Of a DNA stretch of 64,000 nucleotides, positions 32,523 through 43,060 are shown piece by piece (the first letter of the stretch is position 1; the number at the start of each line of letters is the position of its first letter). Made by a program: the position numbers and the translations under genes. The DNA comes from Adiantum capillus-veneris. Its lineage: Eukaryota; Streptophyta; Polypodiopsida; Polypodiales; Pteridaceae. The notes beneath the pieces were generated by a model. The model was not told the origin of the DNA and made no database searches. It was given only the letters and a program-made list of their open reading frames with translations. The DNA lies in contig CM043970.1 of assembly GCA_014529385.2 (NCBI GenBank), forward strand, positions 68,594,567-68,658,566, written 5' to 3'.

Positions 32523-32913
32523 GCTAATAGAATTTTATGTGTAGATTAACTTAATCTATGGCACTTCAAAGCCCTAGTTGCTACTCCTCTTACTCTTGAA
32601 AATTGGCACTCAAGCACCTATAACCGTGATTAGAAATCCTTAAATTAAGCAAAGCAGAAAGCCAGGTCATAACATTGCATGAATTTTAGAGACAACAAAA
32701 GCCTGTCGGGATTACCTGATCGCTCAATAGTAGTAAAATGATAGGTACCACGCGTAGGAGTCAACTATTAAGTTGACAGCTCTCGAGGTCTTATGTTGCT
32801 AATGCTCGCGTTAATAGATCCCAAACTTACTTAATTTGGTTAACTAAAACAAATCAGCCTTTCCTGGAGAACTTAAGGATCTCTCTTCTTAAGCAAGAAA
32901 AGAGAAACCATGT

Positions 32914-32925
32914 GCTCTAATACCA
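32914..32925 (-). promoter_or_regulatory. CHR-2 primer binding site
   Basis: Reverse complement TGGTATTAGAGC, one base from the initiator-Met complement, eight bases inside the LTR edge. Confidence 0.8.
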
Positions 32926-32933
32926 ATTTTAGC

Positions 32934-33197
32934 TAATAACTTGATTGGAGCGGAAGAGAATTGAACATAGTGAGAATTTCATTAAGAGGATTAGCTAGTG
33001 AAGATACAGAGAGTGCTTGGTTGGAGATAGCAATAGTTTACACATTCCTAATTAATATAGCATGAGCAATAACTTGTAAAAGAGAGAGAATTAGAGAAAT
33101 TGACAACAGTTGAGGACCGGATTTACTTGGAGCCAATCCCCCCTCCAAAAGGCATTTGTATTATAGATTCTCTCATCAAGAGAGACTTGGTACAATA
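32934..33197 (-). repeat. CHR-2 5' LTR, left part
   Basis: Matches 26281-26540 and continues, after CHR-3, at 39685. Confidence 0.8.
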
Positions 33198-34326
33198 TGT
33201 CACCAAATTTGATTTTTGGTCTACTTAAATGCATTTTATCTTTCTAAAATTGGCCATTTTAGTAAGATAAAATAAAAACAGTAAAAGGACCAACAATGTA
33301 CAATGGGTAAGATGATGCATCTATGAACTAGAGAGTTCCAAGAATTTTATGCATTTCTTAGAAGTGCCATCAGAGTTCATTAAGGGTTCAACGGGATTTT
33401 TTGGACTAAAAGTATTTATTAAATATTGTCCAAAATATTCCCAAAAGCCTCCAAAATTAAGCTAAAAGGCTGCCTGACCGCATCTGGTACATGGATCATG
33501 GACAGAGTAGGTTTCTAGGCCAAGAGGGGTGGAGTGGTGGCCAAGGCAAGTGGAGGGGACACTTATGGGATGGTCGGACTGGTCTGAAAGCCCATAGAAG
33601 ACACCTTCCCTCTAGAGCCATCCATCCCTAGCAGATGGGAGCCACCCCTTTGCACCCACTTTGCATGGCTTGCTCCCCAAGCCACCCAGTGAGGGCAAAT
33701 CGACCAAGGGCTGTTTTTGGCTGACCTGGGCTGAGTTTTCCGCTCCGTGAAGCTCTCATGGAAGCTTCACTTCATCTCCTTCTTCCCCAACTATGCCTAT
33801 TTTACATACTATGCGTGATTATGCCTTAATTACACATACACATTCCTAATCCTTATTCTTAAATACTTCTTTTCCAACCTGTATCTTGCTTGTTCCCCGA
33901 AGATATTATCATCCACATGATGTTTAAGGTTTTGGGAATTAGTTCTACGGTTACGGTGCAAAAAATCCTAATCACAACTCTGTCATATTCTAGAGCTACT
34001 AATTATTGAATATGAGCAGTCAAAATTGTGATTAGCATTGTATTAATCCATAATTCTTCTCTTTTTGAGAATATTATTTAATACAAATTTCTTTCAGAGG
34101 GGGGGCCGGCTCCAAAAGGTCTGGCCCTCAACTGGTGTCGATTGTCTCTCTCTCACTCACTCTTTTCCTTGCAATTACCATAGCATGCATGTGTGATGTG
34201 TGATGAATCTGTTGATATTTTTGCTTGGCAACCGTTATTCTCGAACTTGTTCAATGATTTGTGAATAGATTGATTATTAGCTTAAGCGGCAATTTTTGTT
34301 GCACTGTAAATACCAATTCTCTGACA
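33198..34326 (+). repeat. CHR-3 5' LTR (1129 bp)
   Basis: Starts TGTCACCAAATTTG and ends CTGACA before the primer site. Matches 39083-39684 from CCAAGG through GGCCCTCAACTGGTGTCG. Confidence 0.82.
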
Positions 34327-34327
34327 T

Positions 34328-34339
34328 TGGTATCAAAGC
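34328..34339 (+). promoter_or_regulatory. CHR-3 primer binding site
   Basis: TGGTATCAAAGC, one base from the initiator-Met tRNA complement, one base after the LTR. Confidence 0.85.
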
Positions 34340-34725
34340 AATCTAGGTTATTTCTTTCTTTCTGAAGAAAGGACGGTTCTAATGATTAAGCATGAAAGGT
34401 TAATTTGTTTTAATTAATCAAAGTAAGTAAGTTTGGGATCTATTAACGCGAGCATTAGCAACTTAAGACCTCGGACTCCTACAGGATGTACTTATGGTTT
34501 TATCGTTATTGAGCGATCAGGTAAGCCTGGTAGGCTTTTTTTGTCTTTAAAAGTTGTGCAATGTTATGACCCAACTTTATACCTTGATTAATTAAAGTAT
34601 TTCTAATCATGGGTGTGCTTAATTTGAGGAGATATCTCTTGATTTGCAAGGAGAAATAGGTATGCATGTACCCACAAATTAACTATCTCTCATAAGTAGC
34701 TTCTGATTCACAAAGCACCATCACC

Positions 34726-36108
34726 ATGCTTGAAACAAAGCAGGAAGAGGACCGATTGATTGATATTGGTACCCTGGATTTGCAAAATAATGTTGCCTCT
34801 CTTGAAAAAACTTGGGATGTTAAATTTCTTGCTTGCAAGTTGCATGAGCCCATGACAAATCTAGCCTTGCGACAAAGATGAAATTCTAAGGAGCAACGGA
34901 AGTATTCAGCCGCAACAAGAAAAAGACGAATCCCTCCTCGTGAGGCAAAGGAAAGAAAGAAGGCTAAAGACACAAGAGAGAAATCTCCTCTGTATGATGT
35001 GGATACCCCTATCACATCTGATTCAGATGTGCATCCAAGGAGAAGAAGAAGACGAAGAACTCCCTATCCACCATCACCATTAGATGGAAGGAATTCTTCA
35101 ATCTCTCTTTCCTCTCGCCGTTCAGAGGAGCATGCCAAGAAGGCTGAGAAGAAGCGGAGAAAAACAAAACCATCTAACTCTCCGCCTTCCCAAAGTCCAT
35201 CCAACACAGGAAGCTCTTCCTCTTCAGGTGGAAAAACCCCCAAAGCACATAAAAGAAGAGGCCATCAGCACACACATGCAGCCTGGAAGAGGTCAGTTAA
35301 GCTCCAAAAGTTCAAGGAAAGAGGTAAAAGCATCACTTTCCTCTCCTTCGATGGAACTTTTGGATATATAGACAAGGTATGGAGCTTCATACAGCAATTC
35401 AATGTTGCCTTTGGGGATGAAAACTTCTTGGAGCTATCCAAACTTGGACGTGTTTCCATGTACTTCCAAAAGTCAGCTCATTATTGGTGGGCAAGTCTAT
35501 GCTCCAAAGGAGAAGCTTTGAGGACCTGGAAGCATTAAGAGTTGCTATCCTGAAGCAATTCCTCTCTCATGGAGCTTTCAACCAAGTGCTCACCGCATGG
35601 CGAAGGCTAAATCTTGAAGAAGGCAAGAACATTGAAAGGTATGTAGATAAGTTTTGGGATGTGCATCTCAAAGCAACTGTCTACAAACACGTCAATTTCT
35701 CTAAGCAAAAGCAGCAATTATGTGATGGGCTCCCTAAAGAATGGAGCGAGTATGTCAATGCACACAACGACCCAGGACTATATTGGAGGTTATTCATCAC
35801 TCTATGATAGCCTCTAATATTAAATTTCAGCATGCAGACAAAGCATCAAAGCCAAAGTTTGTGAAGGAGAAGCCTCAAGAGAAAGGGAGACAACCGCAAA
35901 CGTACAACCACAACAAAGGTGAGAAACCCAAGGACAAACAAGGCTACCAAGGTAAAAACCGTCTCTCTCCTAAAGATGTTGAATGTTATCATAAAGATAA
36001 TAGATGTTTTAAATGCGGTTAACAAGGTCACTCTTACCTCACATGCCCTCGAAAGCATGGAAAGCAGGAACGCCCTAGAACTACAATGACTACTGTTCTA
36101 AAAGAGTG
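34726..36108 (+). pseudogene. CHR-3 gag
   Basis: Probable start ATG 34726. In-frame TGA at 34879-34881, then open through an Arg/Ser/Lys-rich region (RRRRRRRTPYPPSP, SSSSSGGKTPKAHK) and the gag core (VKLQKFKERGKSITFLSFDG, VSMYFQKSAHYWW). One base is lost near 35533, shifting to 35484-35807 (RLNLEEGKNIERYVDKFWDV, LCDGLPKEWSEY), and another change leads to 35741-36022. The zinc knuckle CFKCG*QGHSYLTC has a TAA (36020-36022) inside it. Four lesions in all. Confidence 0.82.
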
Positions 36109-36161
36109 AGGTCTCCCACAAGGAAGTCCCTTATGCTATGCATGGGGAAAAGTGAGAGATC

Positions 36162-36641
36162 ATGATTCACTCATCCTCTTTGATCCTGGATCTTGGTTCC
36201 ACACACAATTATATATATGTAGGATTAGCATCGAAGCTAGGGATACATGCTCACAAGATGAGAGGAACATATGCTGTTGAAGGACCCTTTGAAGGCCCTG
36301 ACACCCCATTCAGTCCATTTATTGGGAACTTAAGGCTTCATATACAAGGGTATGTAGACAAAGAAGACTTTCTCATCTCTTTGCTCAAGAATAAAGATGT
36401 TTTTCTTGGAGCACCATGGTTTGATTGTATGGTTGCTTCTCTCAAGTTTCCAGATAGAGAGTTAATATTTAAGCACAAGGTTAGAGATATCACTTTGCAC
36501 GTCAATGAGAAGCAGCACACAATCCCACTTGTTTCTCATGACTCTTTTCACAAAGAAATAAAAAGTTCCATTTTTGCTTACATGATATTTGTCAAGGATG
36601 CTCCTAACTCTACTGATGTCTCTCCTAATGGTTCTCGCTGA
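36162..36641 (+). pseudogene. CHR-3 protease
   Basis: 159-codon frame with LILDLGSTHNYIYVGLASKL GIHAH (active-site region D-L-G-S; the Leu is unusual), IQGYVDKEDFLISLLKNKDV and FLGAPWFDCMVASLKFPDRE, the expected flap-and-GxPW pattern of a chromovirus retropepsin. Runs into the PR-RT linker and ends at a stop before the RT frame. Confidence 0.75.
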
Positions 36642-37482
36642 AATTTTCATTGATGATATTCCGAATGAGTTGCCTCCTAGAAGGGGAGATGATGATCATA
36701 GGATTGATCTCATCCCAAGAAGGTCCCCTCCTAACAAGTCTCTTTATCGAGTGTCACTGGCTCAACAAGAGGAAATCATGTCACAAGTTAATGAACTTGT
36801 GGAAAAGGGAATGGTATGACGTCGATCTTCACCATTTTGTTCGCATGTCTTATTAGTGCACAAGAAGGATGGTACATACAGGATGTGTGTGGACTATTGT
36901 GCACTAAACAAGTTGATAGTGAAAAATCAATTTTCAGTTCCAAGGATTGTAGATTTTTTTGATAAGCTACAAGGCTCTATCTACTTCAGTAGAATAGACC
37001 TTAAAAGTCACTATTATCAAATACAAATTGTGCCAGAAGATATTCATAAGACAGCCATCAGGACCACCTTTGGCTTATTTGAATGTCTTGTTATGCCTTT
37101 TAGCCTAACAAATGCACCAACCACATTCAATAGAATGATGAAAAGGATCTTTTGTGTACATAGGACTTACACAAGAGTATTCTTTGATGATATCTTAGTC
37201 TACTCCAAGTCTTTAGAAGAACACAAAGAGCATCTCAAGGCAGTGTTTCAAGCACTCCAAGAGAAGAAGTTGTACATAAACCGCAAAAAGAGTGAATTCT
37301 TCTTAGAAGAGATTCAATATTTAGGTCATATTATCTCAAAAGATGTAATCCATATGGATCCACAAAAGCTTGAGGTAATAAATACATGGCCTGAACCAAG
37401 GAATCTACATGAGCTACGAAGCTTCATTGCAATGTGCTCATACTATAGAAGATTCATTGCAAAATTCTCTTCCATTACATGA
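36642..37482 (+). pseudogene. CHR-3 reverse transcriptase
   Basis: 36649-36819 gives NELPPRRGDDDHRIDLIPRR and VSLAQQEEIMSQVNEL, shifting to 36856-37482: YRMCVDYCALNKLIVKNQFS, YFSRIDLKSHYYQIQIV, LVMPFSLTNAPTTFNRMM, VFFDDILVYSKSLEEHKEH, LGHIISKDVIHMDPQKLEVI, LHELRSFIAMCSYYRRFIAK. Catalytic RIDL and FFDD are intact; MPFGL is MPFSL. A TGA at 36817 and a short deletion near 37476 (before HDLTKKN) interrupt the frame. Confidence 0.88.
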
Positions 37483-37918
37483 TTTGACAAAGAAGAACGT
37501 AAAATATGTGTGGACTGACAAGGACAGAAAGGCTTTCACTACACTAAAAGAGAGACTCACATCTCAACCTGTGTTAGTGTTACCCGACCTCTCAAAGACA
37601 TTCGAGGTCCATTGTGATGCAAGTGATGAGTGTCTTGGAGCAGCACTTCTCAAAGAAGGACACGGCATAGCATATGAGAGCCGCCGCTTGCACTCTGATG
37701 AAAAAAGCCTTGGAATTTATGAAAAAGAGCTTCTAGCTGTCTTGCATGCCTTGGATACATGGAAGCATTATTTGCTTGGGAAGCCATTCATCATTCAAAC
37801 GGACCATCAGAGTCTCAAGTACTTCATGACACAAACCAAGATTTTTGACAAGCAATTGAGGTTTCCGGCCAATTCTTTTGCAATTTCATTTTCACATTGC
37901 TCACATTCGTGGTAAGCA
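37483..37918 (+). pseudogene. CHR-3 RNase H
   Basis: The frame carries PLHDLTKKNVKYVWTDKDRK, VLPDLSKTFEVHCDASDECL (catalytic DAS), GIAYESRRLHSDEKSLGIYE KELLAVLHALDTWKHYLLG (catalytic Glu) and IIQTDHQSLKYFMTQTK (third Asp). All key residues seem present. A one-base change near 37860 moves the rest to 37878-38231 (HFHIAHIRGKHNKVADGLSH, fourth Asp kept). Confidence 0.85.
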
Positions 37919-38500
37919 CAATAAAGTAGCAGATGGTTTATCACATAGACCTCGCTACAATACCATGTCTGTAGCCTCTCACAATGATCTTACCTATATG
38001 ATGGATGAGTATGCTACTAACTCAGATTTTGGCAATGTCATGTCAGCCATAGCACTAGGGAAGACACCGGAACCATACATGGTTCAAGATGGCTATTTTC
38101 TATATGGCTCAAGTCTATGTGTTACTCAAGATTTGAGAGAAAAGGTCATGTATGAATCACATGCTCCACCTTATGCTGGTCATAGAGGGATTCAGGATAA
38201 AATGAATGCTATTGAGACATTGCACATATGATTGGGTTCTCTCAAATTTCCAAAAGCTCGTCTACGTCATACAACATGCAAAAGTTGGGAAGGAGAGCTC
38301 ACTATTCATCAAAAATATTATGCTAAACTAGCACGCAGATATTATGGACCATTCCAAATCTTAAGGCCAATCAATGAAATGGCTTATCAACTTAAGCTAC
38401 TGTTTCATTGGCCAATCCATAATGCTTTCCATGTAAGCTTACTCAAAGCTTACAAAGGTGATCCTCCACAGGAACCAATTTTGGAAGATCCTCCCGAATT
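37878..38500 (+). pseudogene. CHR-3 linker and integrase ends, core deleted
   Basis: 37878-38231 encodes the linker and the start of the zinc region (VMYESHAPPYAGHRGIQD). It then jumps at about 38231 to the integrase C-terminus: FPKARLRHTTCKSWEGELTI, QKYYAKLARRYYGPFQILRP and HWPIHNAFHVSLLKAYKG. The whole D,D-35-E core, about 250 codons, is missing, so this copy cannot integrate by itself. Confidence 0.85.
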
Positions 38501-38700
38501 TGAAGGGCCCAAAGAGATATTGCAACCTGAGCATATCATCCGACATGAAGACAAGGTGCTACATAACGGTAAGGTACTCCGTAAATATCTCATTAAATTC
38601 AAAAATTATCCTTTCAAAGATGCTAGATAGATGCAAGAGCCACAATTAAAGGATAATATTTCAATGGTAGACACCTACAATGAATTGCACAAAATACCCT
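38501..38700 (+). pseudogene. CHR-3 chromodomain
   Basis: Encodes ILQPEHIIRHEDKVLHNGKV LRKYLIKFKNYPFKDAR, then a TAG (38628-38630) where CHR-1 has Trp, then MQEPQLKDN. The Trp-to-stop change (TGG to TAG) truncates the domain at an aromatic position typical of the methyl-lysine pocket. Frame ends at a TAA near 38699. Confidence 0.75.
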
Positions 38701-39082
38701 AAACTTCTTACCTCAATGTATCTAATGAAAGTTAATGAAGAAATACATAGTTTTCTCTTAAATTGCAATCTACTATTTTGAGTTATTTATTGAAGTTTTA
38801 AATGTACTGTGTATGCATACCAAATGTTGCACACTCGCGACAAAGTTTCTCCTAAGTACCAAGTAGCCTTGCCAACTTTTGTGGGAATGTGCTGGGCTCA
38901 ATGTGGTTGACATACTTGTGGCAACATTGCTCCCAAGTACCAAGTAGATTGGTCATCTAGTATGGGAAGATGTCAAATGTTCTTAAATTGGATCCTGAGA
39001 AAAATGTCAATGGACCAAATGTAATACTCTCAATCTCTTGAATAGAAGCATAGTCAAGGACGACTATGATTTCAAGAGTGGG
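38701..39082 (+). other. CHR-3 3' UTR with short repeats and purine tract
   Basis: Holds two degenerate copies of CTCC(T/C)AAGTACCAAGTAG (38850 and 38930) and, at 39058-39083, ACGACTATGATTTCAAGAG TGGGG. No ORF. Confidence 0.6.
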
Positions 39083-39684
39083 GCCAAGGAAATTGGAGGG
39101 GACACTTATGGGATGGCCGGACAGGTCTGAAAGCCCAAATGAGGTGCCTTCTCTCTAGAGCCACCCATCCTTGGCAACTAGGAGCCACCCCTTTGCACCC
39201 ACTTTGCATGGCTTGCTCCCCAAGCCACCCAGAGAGGGAAAATCAACCAAGGGCTGATCTGGGTCTGTTTTTGGCTGATCTGGGCTGATTTTTCACTCCA
39301 TGAAGCTCCACTTCATCTCCTTCTTCCCCAACTATTCCTGTTTTACATACTATGCGTGATTATGCCTTAATTACATATACAGATAACTAGTTCCTATGCT
39401 TAAATACTTCTTTTCCAACCTGTATCTTGCTTGTCCCCAAAAGATCTTATCATCCACGTGATGTTTAAGGTTTTGGGAATGAGTTCTACGAGCGTTGCGG
39501 TGCAAAAAGGCCTAGTCACAACGTTGCGAAATTCTAGAGCTAGTAATTGTTGAACGTGAGCAGTTAGACGTGTGATTAGCATTATATTAATCCATATTTC
39601 TTCTATTTTTGAAAATATTAGGTAATACAATTTCCTTTCGGAGGGGGGGTCGGCTCCAGAAAGTTTGGCCCTCAACTGGTGTCG
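39083..39684 (+). repeat. CHR-3 3' LTR, truncated at both ends
   Basis: Aligns with 33539-34140 of the 5' LTR. Lacks the first ~340 bp and everything after GGTGTCG. Confidence 0.82.
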
Positions 39685-39791
39685 CATGGCTCTTGGTTGG
39701 ATTTGCACTCCATAGCCAAGAGTCGTTGGTGTAGGCTCTCACTCCTCAAGCTTGGAGAAGGAGATTTCAAGACTTGCAACACACAAGTGTG

Positions 39792-39830
<39 letters not shown>

Positions 39831-40571
39831 GCTCGTGAGCTACATGAGGGAGAGGGAGAATTTGATTTGCACCTATTGCTCTAGCTTGCACCTCATTGGT
39901 CCACCTCTAACCCTAGCCAATGAGAGGCCTCATGCAAAAGAAGCAAGGTGTGTAGTCTTGTGACAAGTGTCCTCCTTTCTCTCTTTTAGAGAGGGCTTAA
40001 TTAATTCTTTAATTAATCTAAAGTCTCAGTGCACCTCCCTTGAGGCAACATAGCTAAGGGTTTGACATGTGTCCCCTTTGCCTCTTTTGGCTTGGGTGAC
40101 CCTTGGTGTGTGTGTGTGTGTGTGTGTGTATTCTTTCTCATCTCCCTAGAGATAGGATCGCCCCTCCTTTGTAGGAGTCATGTTGACTTAGGAAGCACCT
40201 CAAGCACCTTAGTCAGTAGCTTAGTCATCAAGTAGCTTAGCCAACAACTCAGTCATCAAGCACCTCAAGCACAGCCCTAGCTTGCCTAAGTTCTAAGGAA
40301 TTTTAACACTAACCTTTAGATGTCCTTAATGAAGCTAACCCTAAGGTCTTTTAGGCTCCATTAATGCACACTGCTCTTTTGTAGACCATCTCCTTTTGGA
40401 CCCTTATAGAGATGTAGGCATCTCCCTTCTTGGTCCCCGTGTGAGATAAGTCTAGCAGCACATTCTAACATCCTAACTCTTGTTCCCGTTTATCTTCCCA
40501 CCTTAAATGATTAGTTTAATATGAGAAAGTCATTTGGGATAGTTAGATGTTAGTTTTTATTGCAAATGATG
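39685..40571 (-). repeat. CHR-2 5' LTR, right part
   Basis: Resumes LTR-G at the position equivalent to 26848 (CATGGCTCTTGGTTGG) and runs to its start. Two (GT)n tracts (39797-39829, 40106-40128) sit where the other LTR copies have shorter GT runs. TTATC follows at 40572. Confidence 0.78.
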
Positions 40572-40576
40572 TTATC

Positions 40577-40821
40577 GCCTAAGCACTTATGGGTTTGCAC
40601 CACAAAAGAAAGGACATGATATTAAGAGTCTAGAAAGATAGAAAATGGACAAATGGTTAAGGTGAGTTTAGTGTTGACAATGTTTCCTAGATACCTTCTA
40701 GCTTTGCCACCTAATATGGAAAGGACAATGCTATGACGTGGATCCAACCAGCACAAATGGGCTCTCTCTACCTTAAATAGATGCATAGTGGAGGACAACT
40801 CCAATTTTAAGACGGGGAAGA
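40577..40821 (+). other. CHR-1 3' UTR, right part, with purine tract
   Basis: Continues CHR-1 after CHR-2. Ends GCATAGTGGAGGACAACTCC ... AAGACGGGGAAGA directly before TGTCATC. The block resembles the pre-LTR sequences of CHR-2 and CHR-3. Confidence 0.65.
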
Positions 40822-42785
40822 TGTCATCAAAATTGTATTTTGATATAATTTTTAGCTTTATTCAGGGCCAAATATTCCTAGCATTGATCACTCTAGCAAT
40901 ATTTGTCCACCAGAAAGCTAATGTGATGGAAGCTTCAAAGTGACTAGAATAACGGTTTTAAAGTGCTGCAAGGCCAAGATGGAAGCCGAGAGTTCACAAG
41001 AGCCTAGGGAATTATTCCAGGACCAAGGGGCAATATACATGTCACAGGAACAAAACAATAGAGATAGACAGCAAAGATAGAGAAAGAGATCTTTGTATTG
41101 ATAGTGTTTGATACAATAGAGGAGCAAAAAAATATATGGGCGCACTCCGTTGTACGAAGCTCGAACCTCCCGACCACCCCCGAGCTTCAGTTCGCTTGCA
41201 TGCAGCGTCTCACTCGCACTCGCACTCTCACTTGCACTCGCAGAAGAGAGATCGTTGAATGATCCCTAAAACGCACCACCCGTCTTTCTTTTCTGGTTTT
41301 TCCTCTAAAAGCATGCAACCTCTCAAAATAGCCGCTTTTCTATTTTTGGCGTTCAATCGACTCGACTTGCGCGCCAAGTATACCTGCAAGAATAAGGTAA
41401 AAAACGTGATCGCGAAGCGATCCGTAAAGGTTAGATTTTTGAAACTTTTTTTTTTCCAGTTGTCTTCAACTGAACATATTTCCCAAACGGAGTCAAAACA
41501 GCCCAAGTCTGTCTCACACAATCTTGTTGCCCTCGCTGCGCTCTTTGACGGCTATGTGATGGAAAATTTCCATAGCCTGCTCTGATTTGCTGAAAACCAA
41601 CCTGCAAAACAGCATTTTCTACAAAAACAATGCAAAAACAGCAAATCCCACTTTTTTTTTTAATCTTTGGCCCTCAACGAGCATCAAAACATCAAAATCT
41701 CTAAAGAATTAGAGAACCAAAGTTGTTCCTTATAACACAGACTTCAATCGCTTCATACATCACTTTTCCAAAATCCCACGTTAACACCTTCAAAAATGCC
41801 CCAGAAAGTGCCTTCCGGATCAAAAAAATTTATTGGACGAAAACAATCCACACGTCCTTCTACACAGTGGACTAACTTTAAAACGACCAAAACTTCCTAG
41901 AAAAACAAAATTTATTGCTAAAACACCTCAAAATCAAGTCCTGTTACAATACAAAATCTCGATCGGAGTTCAAATGTGCCCAGAATGGTCAAAATACTCC
42001 CAAAATTGCCAAAATATGAGGGGTAGATGGGTCCAGTATGGAAGGGTGTGGATGGGGGTGGTTGACCAAGATGTGTAGCTACAAATAGAAGGTGCCCCCT
42101 CTAGCCCCACTTTTCTCCTCCTTTTTCTTGAGCTTTATGGGCCACCATGCACACACACAAAAACTGATCAGATTCAATGTATCTAGCCTCTAAGGCTTGC
42201 ATGCCACTCATTTTGGGTTAGAAAGAGGTGGTTAAGGAGTCCCAAAGCTCCACATCCATTGTTTTGTGTTGTGTGATAGCCTCTCTACCTCCGAGAGCCT
42301 ATATAAACACATGATTAGCCTAATTTTCAGGTGAATGGTTGCAGGTACCGAGATGCTGCTGAAATCTATAGCTGCATATCTCTTGCCAACAAGTGAGAGT
42401 GCTCTAGGACTCTCAAGGTTTCACTTAGGTCTTCTCTAGGGCTCTCAAGATAACCATAATGGCTTGACGTAGCCGCTCTAATCTCTCTTTAGGATTCTTG
42501 ACTCTCCCCGTAGTATCCCTATCTCTTACATGTGACAACGGGGCTTGGGAGGGCAAGCTAGAATTCTCCTCATTTATTTTCTCATGCAACCAAGCAATCA
42601 AAGTGCCAATTTTCAAAGTGGCAAAAGTTTCCAATGCCTTGCAAAGAGGTCTTGTAAGTTTGAATATTAATACAAGTTTCTTTAGAGGAGGGAGTCTGCC
42701 TCATAAATCCGGCCCTCAAAACTATGTCATTGTCTTTGTTTTTTCTTATTCTCTCCCTTTGTTATGTATGTTTCTAATTGGTAAT
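40822..42785 (+). repeat. CHR-1 3' LTR (LTR-H, ~1.96 kb)
   Basis: Starts TGTCATCAAAATTGTATTTTG. 40822-40980 and 42545-42640 match the 5' copy. The middle (40981-42544) is absent from the 5' copy; its right end (42505-42555, CTCTCCCCGTAGTATCCCTA ...) resembles 5058-5120 in the Tat-like fragment, so it is probably original LTR, although 40981-41640 could include a separate insertion. The region 42670-42720 (AATACAAGTTTCTTTAGAGG, GGCCCTCAAAACT) is like the CHR-3 LTR end. The minus-strand open frame at 41521-41228 has no recognisable domain. LTR end not sharply defined. Confidence 0.55.
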
Positions 42786-43060
42786 TAAATTCCGCTTAAT
42801 GGCCGAGTTTATTTCTCATTTAGTCTCACAAATATGGAAGGCAAGGAACCTATGCGTCTTTGAAAGGAGCCACACCATGGCCATATACACAGAAATCATA
42901 CAAGAAAGAAGGGAATTGATCTTCAACATAGAAAAAAGTAGAATATACAATGAGTGGACAAAAAATCTAATAGAGATCATTGGTCCCAGTCAATAAGTAG
43001 AAAGGCTTAGAAGAAAAGTACTTTGTATATATAACTTGTAACATCTTTGATTGCTATGAA
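42778..43060 (+). pseudogene. Possible LINE (non-LTR) 3' end remnant
   Basis: A 72-codon frame encodes FISHLVSQIWKARNLCVFER and ends at a TAA near 42996. The IWKARN pattern is common near the C-terminus of plant LINE-type ORF2/RNase H-like proteins. A short AT-rich tail follows (TATATATAACTTGTAACATC). No other part of a LINE is present. It could also be a chance frame. Confidence 0.3.

Larger units (their letters stand above)
33198..39684 (+). mobile_element. CHR-3: chromodomain Ty3/gypsy element, internally deleted
   Basis: 5' LTR 33198-34326, primer site, gag, protease, RT, RNase H, C-terminal integrase and chromodomain, then a 3' LTR lacking its first ~340 bp and its last part. Sits inside the CHR-2 5' LTR. 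The integrase core is deleted (jump at about 38231). Purine tract GAGTGGGG is joined directly to mid-LTR sequence at 39083, a deletion with short shared bases (GTGG). Relatively clear coding frames make it younger than CHR-1 and CHR-2. Confidence 0.85.
26281..40571 (-). mobile_element. CHR-2: minus-strand chromovirus with CHR-3 nested in its 5' LTR
   Basis: 3' LTR 26281-28262, coding region 28403-32522, primer site 32925-32914, and 5' LTR 32934-33197 plus 39685-40571 on either side of CHR-3. TTATC occurs at 26276-26280 and 40572-40576 and joins CHR-1 3' UTR sequence on both sides. About 310 bp of the 5' LTR (equivalent to 26535-26847) was lost at the CHR-3 right junction. All coding frames are broken. 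Confidence 0.78.
12717..42785 (+). mobile_element. CHR-1: chromodomain Ty3/gypsy element, gutted and multiply nested
   Basis: LTR family H starts TGTCATCAAAATTG at 12717 and again at 40822 behind a purine tract. Between them plus-strand pieces appear in the right order: RT start (14883-15224), RNase H (18148-18562), integrase (24754-25860), chromodomain (25861-26075) and 3' UTR (26076-26280 resuming at 40577). Everything else in the interval is later insertions. Gag and protease are missing. Continuity is supported by the GATGC duplication around Copia-3 and the TTATC duplication around CHR-2, each joining CHR-1 sequence sensibly. Confidence 0.75.

Noticed and set aside
41228-41585. Overlapping ORFs on both strands in the CHR-1 3' LTR
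   Set aside because: No domain, no partner in the other LTR copy, and mutually overlapping.
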